Shown here piece by piece: positions 49,939 to 64,000 of a DNA stretch of 64,000 nucleotides. Each line of letters opens with the position of its first letter. The first letter of the stretch is position 1. Source of the stretch: Chamaecrista fasciculata. Lineage: Eukaryota > Streptophyta > Magnoliopsida > Fabales > Fabaceae. Below the pieces are notes generated by a model. It did no database searches. It had not been told where the DNA came from and worked only from the letters and a program-made list of their open reading frames with translations. Location of the stretch: contig QANZ01017357.1 of assembly GCA_003254925.1 (NCBI GenBank), positions 13,706 to 77,705 on the forward strand, read 5' to 3'. Position numbers and translations under genes: made by a program.

Positions 49939-52900
49939 TATACACTACTAACTTTGTATGCCCAGACATATAAATATTAATTTAAATTTTAAAATTATAA
50001 AAGAAAATTGTAAATTGCTTTAAAAAGTTATTATTCCTATTGTATTTATAAAATAATGAAAAGCTATTCAATTTTTATAATTTTATAATTTTATTTTATA
50101 GATTGGGAGAATGGTTACTAATTAGAAGGGTCCAAATTAAAGCCACATTTAATAGTGTTTATATTTATATATTATAAATGAAGCAACGTGTACCATTAGT
50201 AGTGGTATAGATAATAGACATGCATATAAGCGAAGACAAAAATGAGTAATTTTCTCCATGAAGAAAAAAGAAGCTATCATTGGAATCACCTAGTGAATGT
50301 TAAATAAAGCTTAGACAAACACAGTAAGGTGAAAAGGGTAGAAATAGAATACAAATAGAAAAGCTCCGACGGATCCTCACATTCAACCAGGAATATTCGA
50401 ATTAATGGTATTCACTATTCATCATACACACCACTGTGCTCTTCAGATACTCAGCAAGAAAAGCAGTGTGGCAAGAACTTTCAACGGTTATAATTAACTT
50501 AACTATATTTGGTTTAAATTTATCCAATAAAATCAATGCCAAATATAATAATAATCGTTTGGCTTGGGTTTGCCCATGTGTTGGGTTTAGAGGAACATAA
50601 TTGAAGGTAGTTGAGAATGGTCCATCCATATATATATAATTAACTAAATAATTAATATGGGCATACTTAGCCTTCCATTTCTCTTCTTCTTGAAGCTTCT
50701 TTTTGTTTTGTATTATATTATTTTATTTGTTGCATGCTAGCTTTACAACTTCTCACTATATATATCTATGTGTGTTTCCATACTCATGTAACATTAATTA
50801 ATTATTAGGTTAAATTACATTTTAATATCTTAAAGTATTGATCAATTTCACTTTGAAAGAAAATGGTACCAAAATGAAACCAGCCTATACTTCAGGATAT
50901 CAAAGTATAATTTACTCATATATAACCATATATAGGATGAATTATTCTAAATCCAAAATAAACTGACTTGGCTTTGAACTTCTCGTCTATGTAATTAAGT
51001 TCTATCACCTGTATGTACGTGGTAGCATTAATTACTCATCTACGTGCATCTACATATATAGAAACCCAGGGGCCACAACAGAAAAAAAAAATAGTAAATA
51101 ACTGACAGATGTAAAAATCAATGCATTTTTAATTGAATAATTACGGTGGATCAAATATTTATCACTAGGCCAAAAAAATATAATTGTAAGAACGCCATTC
51201 TATCATTTCTAGTAAAATCTGTTTTATATGTTCTATTTACTTTATATTTATCTCTGTCTGGATCTCATATGAGATCAGCAGATCATGGATCCGATCATCC
51301 GAATCCTCAAAGTATGTAAGTAGTATGCAAGTAATTAATACTATGATGATCTGATCCGTTTGGTGAACCAACCGAAGTAATTAAAACAGAAATAAATTCT
51401 TGTTACATAGTACGTATATCAATGCCCTCATAGATATATCTAGCAGATCACTGCAATTATTCAGGTAATAAGGTTTTTGCCAAATTAACGGAACCCTAGC
51501 TAGTTCATAAATTAGATCAATAAAATAATAAAAGAATACATACAAATATATAAAAGATCTTTGAAAAGACTAAAGTACAATTAATTATCTTACTGCCCAT
51601 CAAAAACAAATTTATTTATCTTACTGGATCCTTTCTTCATTAATTATAATCATGTCTATAATATTGTGTCCGATTATTTGCACCCCAAAAAATTACATAT
51701 TTGGAAAAGGAAAGAATTTAAGTAATGAAGACTAGGTTGACGATGAGGAGTTTGCTATATATGTTAATACTCCACTTGCTAGAATGCTAGCTAGCTAGTT
51801 GCTACTTGCTAGTAATGATATTGACACAAAAGCCAAGGTTCCCACAATTCCCAGGACCCTACTGTCCTACATACATTCCAATTACGTACACCACACAACA
51901 TACATTGGCAAATATTGCTATCTCTATATATAATATATGTATATAAACGTAAATGTGTACATGTACACCAGCTTCTGCAACATCAATTAATAAGCGATCA
52001 CCGTAATCTTTGTTAGGTATCACGCACCTTTCACACTACTTGTGAATTTTGAATTTGTGATGGGCAAATTAATTATAGAGCGTAACTTAACGTACATGCG
52101 CACCAAATGCTTTACACAATAGATCGATCTGTATGTGCTTCAATTCTCCATGATATATGTTATATATGCATATATGATCGGTGAGTTTAACATTGATAGA
52201 TACGTACATATGTATATGTGACTCAAAATATGCGTCACGGTGACTCACGTACATACATACATATACATACATATATATATATATATACAACTGATGATGT
52301 AGCAAGGAAGAAGAAGGTAATAATTATTATAATTGACGGATGATGTTAATGCATGCGCATGTTTGTTTAGTTACTTTTTCAGTAGTACGTACGTATATAT
52401 GTAGCTATAGCCAATAGGGTGTCCCAAGTGGAGACCCAAAGTATGAAAGTAGTACTTGCTCTACCAGCGTGAACATCACGTGCATTAGTCCCCACACCAC
52501 ATACGTACTTTCCAAACTCTACATGTCAGCCTTTCCTCTCTGTATTATACGTACTCCGATCCTGACCACTATTAATTAATATTCTCACATCTAACCAATA
52601 TATACACACACACACACACACTTGATAATAATTAAGACAAATGTATAGACAATTATCATTTTCTACGATCAATACAAATTAATGAGACCACCACCCGATT
52701 TGTCTGCCTATGTGTCCTTCTTACCACCCTTCACTTTTATATGTAGCAATTAGTACTTAAAAAGAACTTAAAGTAGTTAATAATTGAAATATAAACTTAA
52801 TTATTTGCGCAACTAATTAATATAACTTTTAACTGTATATATATAGCTAAGACACAATGAATATTCGCACTTGTGTAGTGAAGAAGCGTACGCGCGTACG

Positions 52901-53559
52901 CCTTCTCTAGCATTACCGAGTACACAGCACTTCAAATTGCTTTATATAATTAACTCATAACCTATTTTTTTTTTGTTTTAACAAAAACCATATAAAGAAA
53001 ATATTTCAGAAACACAAAGACATAGTTATTAGGTTTTGGGACCCAATTATTTGAGTCCCTCTTTCACTTAACTGAAAGAGCAGGCAACTTATATAGTAGG
53101 GGCCGGAGGTGTGTGTTATACTCTTGGAAACCAAAAAAGAATAATCAAGTGTTTCCATACACATCATCTTGATAAGTAGTATGATATAAAGTCACTAGTG
53201 TAGTGCCTAACTTTCAGATCATGTACACACATTGTCTCATGGAACCTAAAAGTCAAACAGTCCCAAACTAAGAACTCAATATAGAGAGAGAGAAAAAAAA
53301 AAAATAGTCTNTATTGACATTTTGGTCCTTTCATTTCATTACATAAAACTACTCCAACCTTCATTACAAATATTCACCTTTAACACAAATTCCAAAACAG
53401 TTTCATTATCATTTCATTTCATAACAATCATAACCTAAATCATTGATTGTGAGTTTAATGAGTAACTTGGGTGGTGTGGGTTAGAATGATTTGCAAGTTA
53501 TTATAAACTACCCAAATTCTTATTTTTCCAAATTTCTGAATCCAAGGTGATACATCACT

Positions 53560-54124
53560 ATTTGGGCGTACGCCTAAACGGCCCTCGCACCGGGCCTCTT
53601 CTCCCCTCCGCACCTTGCGAAGCGCCCTCGAGACAGTCGGGCGCCCTAAACTCACTTAGGGGCGCTCGTGGTCCATCCTGGGTCTTGGCGCCCGTCCCCC
53701 AAATGACACGTGGTCACCCACGACTACCCCGCTCCGCAATCCACGCTACGGGAGATCGTGGGTTACTGACTTGTTCATACCCACGATCTCCAGTTTCTAG
53801 GCGCCCGCCTAGAAGCACACCACGCAATCTCCCACGATTGCCTTGCTCCGCAAATCTCGGTCTCCACCATCTTCGCTGGTGGGGATCGTGCCCAGAACGT
53901 GGTCCGCCCCGCACGCTGACCACCTCTCTCCTCCCTGCTCTATAAATAGAGCCCTTTTCACCAGTTCAAGGTTAGCTACTTCTGACACTCTAAAACTCTC
54001 TCACTCTCTGATTATTCTCGTACTAACTTGAGCGTCGGAGTACACTTCGCAGGGCCCCCCTGTGAAGCTTTTGCAGGTCTTTGCTCAAGTCTTGGCTCTT
54101 GCAGCCCTCTCCGGTGAACTAGGT
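53560..54124 (+). mobile_element. GC-rich Gypsy-type LTR fossil fragment
   Basis: A GC-rich block sits in AT-rich surroundings. It has a TATAAATAGAGCCC promoter box at about 53941, then a transcript-like leader ending in ACTTGAGCGTCGGAGT (about 54027), a wording typical of the R/U5 part of plant Gypsy LTRs. It is broken: only LTR sequence is present, no internal coding region. It stops at the single N at 54125, and another single N (53311) precedes the block. No second LTR is available, so the age is not estimable. Confidence 0.6.
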
Positions 54125-54125
54125 N

Positions 54126-54287
54126 TTAATTGTTTTTTGCATTTTTTTTTAATTCATTTATTTTATTAAAGAAGTGGGGGGGAGTGAGTGGGGAGAGAGA
54201 GTGGTGATTTTTTTTTTCTTTTTTAATTTTTTAATTCACTATTTTTGACCAACCATAAAGGGGTGGAGCCATATAATATAGTATAGA
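54126..54287 (-). mobile_element. Partial Helitron-like element, copy 4 (5' end only)
   Basis: The minus-strand 5' terminus TCTATACTATATTATATGGC and the following CTCCACCCCTTTATGG match the family. The rest diverges and meets the single N at 54125, so the 3' hairpin end is not seen. The TCTATACTA start is close to the classical Helitron 5' end. Confidence 0.6.
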
Positions 54288-55436
54288 TATAATATATCAT
54301 AGTGCGCGGGAAAATGTTTGCCTGCTATAATTAGCAATGCTATCAAATGTGTGGATGCAAGTGATTAAGTACACTACTCAAGTCAAGTTAACTTCTTTCC
54401 ATTTATATCCCATCGCTTTTCATATAGTGTGTGTCTGTATCGAAATTCCAAATCCAAATGTATAATAGTGATAAGAAAAAGATTTGAATATATTCTTCAG
54501 CTACTCTAATTTAAAAATTTAGCCAAACAAAGCTTTAGCGCATCAGCACATGCATCGCTAAATATGGTGCATAGATTTAACAACTTCATTCCATAGATGT
54601 TTTAAATTTTTTCGAAGTAGCTCACCAAATATGAGTTTTGTCCCAATTAATTTGAATTTGACCTGTGTGATTGTGTTACACATTTGATAATAATATGAGA
54701 GTCTCTTAATAAACATAATTATATTTATAATGTGTTGAATTTAGAATATTGCTTAAGCAATACCAAATTATGTATCATTTAGACCAATCCATTTATTAGT
54801 ATCTAATATTTTAATTGATATACTATCTTAGCGGTGATATAATTTTGTAGTAATAATGAATAACAAGAATGAATCAACGTTTCAAAATGTTATTTTATTA
54901 TTTGTACACAATTATGTAATTTTATTTTTTAAAAAAACATTAAGGATTCATTATATTTGATGATCAATTTTCGAGAATATATTATTATATTACCCCCCTC
55001 ACTATCTTTAATTCCATGCCTTTCTTTATTACCTTGCAATGTCTTTGTGATTTCATGTCTTTATCTTTTCCTAGGACCAGTAAAAATTCTGCTTTTGTAA
55101 TGAACTCTAGCTCTTTTTCTGTTATTGGCTTTAGTAGCCATTCTGGTGTAACTTGACAATGTTGCACACCCTATGTTATTGCTTTTGTTCTTCTTAATGA
55201 ATTTCGTTTATTATCAAAAAAAAAAAAGAATTTCATTTTTCAATATGTATATAAAATTTTAGGTTTGTAATTCAAAAGTTGTGTTTGATTATAGGTTAAA
55301 TTTGGAGATAGTATCATGCATGTGTCCTGAATTTTAAGTTTTCATAATTAATGAAGAAATTTGGGGTTTTAAAAGAAAATTATCAGTTTCGTAAGGAAAT
55401 CAGAAATTTTTGGCCAAAAAAAAAGGAAATCAGAAA

Positions 55437-55850
55437 TTTAAAACAAGACAAAAGTACTAATTTCGTCTCAAAACTTTACACCAACTGTCAATTTTGTCAC
55501 CAACTTTTTTTTGTTATCAATTTTATCCTTAATGTTTGACATTTTGGTCAATTTTTATTTTTTACTCTTTAGTCAAATATCAATGTTAGAATCTACGTGT
55601 CATATAATAATGTAAAAGTGATAGAAAAAAATTCAAATATTAACTCGTCAGAAAAAAAAAATTACATGATGCATTATATCATTAATTTATTGACAGAAGT
55701 TCGTCAAAAGATAAAATTGATTAGAAGACAAAATTGATTGTAGAAAAAGATTAAAAACAAAATTGATTGTAGAAAAAGATTAAAAACAAATTGACAGATA
55801 CTATAAAATTTGGGGACGAACTTAGTACTTGCTTTTAAAACAATTTATAA
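55437..55850. mobile_element. MITE with inverted arms and an internal 29-bp duplication
   Basis: The left arm AAACAAGACAAAAGTACTAA, then TTTCGTCTCAAAACTTTACA, pairs with the right-arm reverse GTTTTAAAAGCAAGTACTAA, then GTTCGTCCCCAAATTTTATA. Within it AAAATTGATTGTAGAAAAAG occurs twice in tandem at about 55730-55790. It lies some 600 bp upstream of the CKX1 start. Confidence 0.65.
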
Positions 55851-56360
55851 CATATCATCTAAAAAACAAATAATTAATTGAATGAATAGGAATACTAGTA
55901 GAGGTACACCGTACACATCTAGACTCAACTAAAGATATGGAACGTTATTTAATTTTTAATTAGGAAAAAAAAAACAATGATATGAATTCCCGAATAATTG
56001 AGATCAATAATGTTCGTATGGTTAAAAAATCAAGGTGTTGGTGATATGGATAAATTGACTTATGATTGGATTCTGTAAATTAAATCTTGATATGGATAAA
56101 TTGACTTATATATATATATATATATATATACTTTCGGCAGCATGTTTTCTTCTTACATTTAACATTAAAAATTATATCAAATAAAAATAAAATAGTACTA
56201 GTCTCTCATAAATTTCAATTCAAATTTTTACTATAAGAGGTACTCATATTTGGAAGAGAATCCAAAAGCCTCATAAGTTTACGTAATAGTGTCTCAAATA
56301 AAAAATAATAATAATAGTAAAGAAAAGAGATGGAAAAGAAGAGGGGCGAGGTGTTTTGTG

Positions 56361-56368
56361 TATAAAAG
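56361..56368 (+). promoter_or_regulatory. TATA box of the cytokinin dehydrogenase gene
   Basis: TATAAAAG lies 61 bp before the ATG at 56422, in GTGTATAAAAGGAGTGG. This places the likely transcription start near 56390-56395 and implies a short 5' UTR of about 30 nt. Confidence 0.7.
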
Positions 56369-56421
56369 GAGTGGGTTGGTTAGCTCTCTGAGAGGCATTT
56401 GGCGGGCACAACACAAGTAAT

Positions 56422-59560
<3,139 letters not shown>

Positions 59561-60873
59561 TGATTCATCAGACTTAGCTTGTCATTAATTAAATTAGTGT
59601 AATGCTGTAGCCTGTAAAGCTGTTGATATTTGATAATCAATTAATATCATATTAAAATAGCGTATGCTTTTTTGTTAATTCAATGTATGTAGATAATATT
59701 TTAGAAAATTCAATTTCTTTCTTAGGATTTTTTTTTATTGTTAAATGAGTCTTTTTTAAAAAATAATCTAATAATTAATAGCTTCAGCTTTTTCATTGAG
59801 TTCTGCTTGGGGAGGCATTTTATTTAGTACGCTGTACGTAGAAGAGACCCTAAATCGGAAAAAAGAATATTTCGTTTTTTTGGCCTAAAAGATTCTCCTG
59901 TCTCTGGATAAAAGGGATAGTACATTTTTTGTCATCAAACAAAACCTTGTTACAGGGTAATAAACTCACTATTTTTTTAGATTCGAATTAAACTAAATTA
60001 TTAAATAATCAAATGTAGATATCAAATAAGTGATATTTTTTTTCAAAATCTAAACTGCGTAAATTATTTAAGTATTTAATTTTATATATATATATATATT
60101 TCAAAATACATATTAATTATATTATTTGCAAAATAAATTTAATAAGTTTTTTTTTATTGATGATCTATAGAAACAAATATGTTAAATTTTTATGTTATTT
60201 CTATGTTTGTAGTTTCTCAATTTATAATTGTAAGTTGTAAGACATTTCTTTTACAGTAATTAAATATAAATAAATTTCATCCAAACACGTTGCATTGTAA
60301 GAAAAGAAAATTAACTATTTTAAAATCTATGCATAAACAGATTTTGTTTTAAAAATTTGGAAATAAAAAAAAATCAATACTAATTTTATTAATTTCTTAA
60401 ACTTAAAATTAAAAGGTAAAAAGTTCGCGTCATAGAAGAGAATTGTCTAAAATTGATCATCTAACATAAAATTGTAAACAATAATTTCTTTTCAATTTAT
60501 TAATAAGCATCCTAAAAGAGTAGAATGCAATATAAAACCCTATGTTTATACTCTTTTTGTTAATATTTATATAAAAGTTCTGTAGCACTTGAACAAAATT
60601 GAAGATGTTAGAAAATGACGTGCCATAGGCATTCCAAATATGTTAAAGGTCCTGTTTATAACACTACTCAACAAAAAGAAAAAAGAAAGTGAAAATAGAA
60701 GGATAAATCAGTACACTCATGAGCACAAACCGAAGACAAACTAATGAACTAGCCTAAAACTCCAACTTTGACAAGGTTTAACAGCATGTACAAAACATAA
60801 AATCAATAAAAAGTTGAAAAACTCTCTTCCTGTAACAACTAACGAAAGTAAGAGAGCAATCACTTTTCAGTAT
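59561..60873. other. Convergent intergenic region, AT-rich, no gene seen
   Basis: The CKX1-type gene and the small minus-strand gene converge here. The DNA is very AT-rich with (TA)n and poly-T tracts, and I see no coding sequence or clear element. Confidence 0.55.
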
Positions 60874-61263
60874 TCACTTCCCTTTTGTAGCTGCATTCCA
60901 GCCAAGGCCTGGTCTGCTTACTTCCCCCTGCGGTTCTTCATATTCTCGAGCATCACGAATTGAAGCTTCAAAGTCAGTAGAATCACTTGCAACAGGAAGA
61001 AAGCTACTTATATCATCTCTAGCACCAAATCCTCCAGCTCTTATAACATCATCTGTTGTTATGGATGCCTCCATGTTTACTTCCCCAGCTGCACCAATTT
61101 CTTCTGCCCCCTTTTCTCCTCCTTTCCAATCACCTACCTTTTTCTCTACATCTATACTTCTTGTTTTAGTTTTGTTGGCTTCTTCCTCATTGATGGCAGA
61201 ATGACTGGTTTTGGCAGTCACATTCTCCATATGAGCGGTCTCACTCTTATCTGATGAACTCAT
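60874..61263 (-). CDS. Small conserved-looking plant protein of unknown function
   Basis: One minus-strand exon of 129 codons plus stop. The N-terminal half is polar and Lys/Glu-rich (MSSSDKSETAHMENV...) and probably disordered. The C-terminal half looks conserved: ITTDDVIRAGGFGARDDISS, FLPVASDSTDFEASIRDARE and EEPQGEVSRPGLGW. I recall similar short proteins with this tail in other plants but no function. No signal peptide, membrane segment or catalytic motif is visible. The ATG at 61263 is the first in frame. The leader probably continues upstream across an intron, since a donor-like TTCAG/GTACTG on the minus strand ends at about 63577. That would place the promoter near 63650-63800. Confidence 0.7.
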   Translation of the reverse strand: MSSSDKSETAHMENVTAKTSHSAINEEEANKTKTRSIDVEKKVGDWKGGEKGAEEIGAAGEVNMEASITTDDVIRAGGFGARDDISSFLPVASDSTDFEASIRDAREYEEPQGEVSRPGLGWNAATKGK

Positions 61264-61321
61264 CAATGTAGACAGTTAGTCAATTAGCTCATCCAAAGGA
61301 TGTAAATTGTCATTAATTATA

Positions 61322-61690
61322 GAGTAAATTACACTTTGGTACCTTGTAGTTTGACCCTATTTCACTTTGGTACCCTGTAGTTTGAAACTTGACACTTTGG
61401 TACCCTGTGGTATTTTCCATTAACACTTTGGTACCCTTTGGAGCAATTTTTTAATTTTAACCATAACAAATTTTGCAAAAATTATATATTGACCCCAATT
61501 TTTTTTTAAAGTTTTCATTTTAGTCCCTGGATAATATATATTCAGGGACCTATTTGTAATTTTTTAAAAAAATTTTGGGGTCAATATGCAATTTTTGCAA
61601 AATTTGTTATTGTTAAAATTATAAAATAGCTCTAAATGGTACCAAAGTGTTAATGGAGAGTACCACAGGGTACCAAAGTGTAATTTACCC
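61322..61690. mobile_element. Mutator-type MITE, 369 bp, in the presumed leader intron of the small gene
   Basis: The ends are inverted: GAGTAAATTACACTTTGGTA on the left and, read in reverse, GGGTAAATTACACTTTGGTA on the right. A perfect 9-bp direct repeat TTAATTATA flanks it (61313-61321 and 61691-61699), the Mutator target size. The inside has repeated CACTTTGGTACCCT words and no coding capacity. Degraded relatives lie near 26611-26745 and 50806-50930. Confidence 0.85.
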
Positions 61691-61699
61691 TTAATTATA

Positions 61700-64000
61700 T
61701 CAAATCAGAGTAAACAGCAATAAAACATACAAGAGACCGAAGGTAATTTAAAATAGTTAGAACTTATCATATGTGACCCTTAGCCAACGTCAAATCCAAT
61801 TTGATGTCAGTTCTAAAGTAGTTAATTAAAACTTTCAAGTTTCAACAGCATTTCCTCTTCACAGTCAAAGAGAAAAAGACAGGTGCTAACACCTAAAAGA
61901 ATGGACTCAAAGTTATGAGCGACAACTCTGCTGTGACATGAATTATACACCTCCACATACATAAGCTAGAAAAAAGAGCAAGATTCATATCAAGAAACTC
62001 ATACTTAGAATTTCTTGGAAAAGTTCCGATAAGGAGCAAAAGGATCCTCATTAAATGCATAGTTGAATTCAAGAAGAATAGTCCGTGACTTGCTAAACAT
62101 GTCATAGAGATTCTGATCGACCTTAAACTATCATGATTTGTCAACCATTTTGAGACTGTATCTAAATGAATACCAATACTAACCCAAGGTTTCATCAGAA
62201 GAAAAACACTAACCCAGATACTAATGGATGCTTCCACACCGCTAGAGATAGAAATTAATCAAGTTAATATTTAAAAACAGCACTTACCACGCATCATTTT
62301 ATCTGATGTGTACTCCATGAAAAACAAACTTTCATGAACAAAGTTGGATAATTTTCTGATTTACTTGAGTAACTTTACTTTCTTGTTATAGCTAAAGTCC
62401 ACCACAGAGAAGCTTCTGAAACGACCTAACCTACAGAAAAAAAGTTAATGAATTAAAAAGCAGAGTCATCTGATATGTTGTGAGATTATCAGGTATAGAT
62501 CATATAGTTATGCTAAACTAGAACAAGAGTAAAAGGAAAGTACACGAGTAGAAAAACCCCATTGCAAGGAAAACACCAATGTCCAATTAAGATTCAAGAC
62601 CAATATTCATTAAGTGTTGCTGTTCCTACTTTAAGTAGGACTGTGAAACTGAAGGAGTAAGACTACTCTCCTTTCTTCTCTCCCTGCCCAATGAAAACAT
62701 GTAGTTAAGTTTCTACGCTAAATCTCAATTTGTTTATGACCCGAACATTCAAAGAGATTAGACAAGTATTCAGTAATAAATTTATGCTATAACAAGATGG
62801 CATCGGACCTTTGCTTCAGTCGTTGGGGAACAATTCAATTAATTGAAATTTACACATCAATGGAAAACTAATCCTCTAAGAAGTCCAAATAGATTCTGTA
62901 CTGAAAAACAACTATGTAATATTGCAAGGTCATTGATGACTGTTCAGTGTTCACTGGTAGCTGCGCTGCAGAAACCTCTTTCTCTCATTCTCCTAGCTAA
63001 ATCAGTTGTATAAAAATTTCAATATTCTGTAACTTCAATCTAAATCAAGATGAAACCTTAATTTCTTAAAATAACTAGACAGGACGTTTTTCAAAGTTAT
63101 TTTCTTACAAATGAGCAGAAACGACACCTAGTGCTGCATTGGAAATTTCGGCCAAAAAAAAAAATAGTGCTGCATTGGAAATGCATATCCAGACATGTAA
63201 ATTCGTAAGTGGATACAGAAAAGAATCTCATGTGGATTTATCGACCTTGGGAGAGGGAAATCCCCACCCACTCTTTACCAAAGGGATTTATCACCCTGCC
63301 CTGGGAAGCTAGGGATTTACTAATAGAAATGACACTGCAGGAAACTATATTAGTCTCGATCGTCAATTATCTTATTGCACGAGGCATTCAAGAAACGAAT
63401 CATGTGCGATACCCCATGAGACTATTCGACTAGAGATATAAAACCAAGTACTTGAGCGGCCCAGTCGATTGTGCATAACTACGAATCCGAATTTTGCATG
63501 ATCCACCCAGTTAAATGTTGTAGTGACTACCAATACAATACATTGATCCTCTACGAAAAAAAAAAATTAGCAGTACCTGAAGGAACTGAAGAACTATGGA
63601 TGAAAACGGAATGAATCTCCTCAAATCTGAGTTCTGACTTCCTTTTCCTTGTTTGATGTTGGCCACGTCTGGTTTTGGAGGAGAAAAAAAGCGAAGGTGT
63701 AAGGCGGTGTGTGAGACAGATGTTTATTGTTTACTGAGTTCTGAAACCGACATGCGTTCAAGCAACGCTGGAGTGGAATCACTGGGACATTTGGAGGCGG
63801 AGATGACAAAATTAAAGCTTTGATATTTTTTTGGATTAGGATCCTAAAATAATTTATATATAAAATTCTTTTCTTTTCCTTTTTTGCCAAAGTCTCAAAC
63901 TGGTCCCTTATGTATAAGATAGAGATAGATTTCAAATTGATCTCTTATTTTTCAATTATTTTATATTGATCCTACATGTTTCCACAGTGTTTCAGGTTGG
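61700..64000. other. Presumed leader intron, leader exon and promoter of the small unknown gene
   Basis: No coding exon could be supported. The segment 63205-63440 is less AT-rich than its surroundings and open in one plus frame (74 codons), but it has no recognisable domain. A likely leader exon on the minus strand ends at about 63577. The last 110 bp look like the start of a MITE related to that at 43812-44300. Confidence 0.35.

Larger units (their letters stand above)
40466..56360. other. About 16-kb gene desert upstream of CKX1
   Basis: I read this stretch on both strands and find no exon series, no domain and no convincing ORF. It is extremely AT-rich with (TA)n runs, and its repeats are listed as separate entries. 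Islands of more complex, non-repetitive sequence at about 43230-43400, 46020-46260, 48300-48540 and 52400-52600 might be conserved regulatory DNA or non-coding RNA, but nothing in them is diagnostic. Confidence 0.6.

Noticed and set aside
53547-53945. 132-codon open frame in GC-rich DNA
   Set aside because: It lies in Gypsy LTR-like sequence with a promoter box at its end, has no domain, and GC-rich DNA stays open by chance.
61893-62237. 114-codon minus-strand frame
   Set aside because: It has no domain, is not joined to other exons by usable splice sites that I can see, and lies in the presumed leader intron of the small gene.

Overview
This is nuclear DNA from a flowering plant, almost certainly a eudicot. 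The genes have many short introns with GT-AG borders, the intergenic DNA is very AT-rich and full of MITEs, LTR fragments and Helitron-like pieces, and there is a plant tRNA-Asn and a (TTTAGGG)3 telomere-type motif. I cannot name the species. Exon borders below were worked out by hand from splice sites, reading-frame continuity and remembered family sequences; no alignment was run.

Layout, left to right: tRNA-Asn(GTT) (-); an ABI8/KOBITO1-family glycosyltransferase-like gene (+, 11 exons, 527 aa); the SAP-domain AP endonuclease ARP (+, 12 exons, 534 aa); the U4/U6 snRNP protein PRP4 / LACHESIS (-, 5 coding exons, 574 aa), convergent with ARP; two broken Copia LTR fragments and a hAT-type MITE; an intronless polygalacturonase-inhibitor-type LRR gene (-, 330 aa); a tandem pair of purple-acid-phosphatase-16-type genes (+, 384 and 423 aa); an IQ67-domain gene (+, 5 exons, 402 aa); a roughly 16-kb stretch with no gene I can support; a CKX1-type cytokinin dehydrogenase (+, 5 exons, 531 aa); and a small conserved-looking protein of unknown function (-, 129 aa).

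From memory, Arabidopsis carries ARP (At2g41460), LIS/PRP4 (At2g41500) and CKX1 (At2g41510) close together in this order, with a KOBITO1-like gene next to ARP. The window therefore looks like an expanded version of an ancestral eudicot block, with the PGIP, PAP16 and IQD genes and much repeat DNA lying between PRP4 and CKX1. The genes are not an operon or pathway. They act in cell-wall/elongation (KOB1-like), DNA base-excision repair (ARP), pre-mRNA splicing (PRP4), defence (PGIP), phosphoester metabolism (PAP), calmodulin/microtubule scaffolding (IQD) and cytokinin breakdown (CKX).

Repeat content includes four related Helitron-like ends (three complete short copies), two Mutator-type MITEs with perfect 9- and 10-bp target duplications, a hAT-type MITE, several long-inverted-repeat MITEs, Copia and Gypsy LTR fossils, and four isolated single N bases that all sit at repeat junctions and probably mark assembly joins. 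I found no sign of a wholly new system. The most interesting points are the AHS variant of the FAD-linking motif in the cytokinin dehydrogenase, the C-terminal hydrophobic extension gained by one PAP copy, the Helitron family and the 16-kb desert upstream of CKX1.
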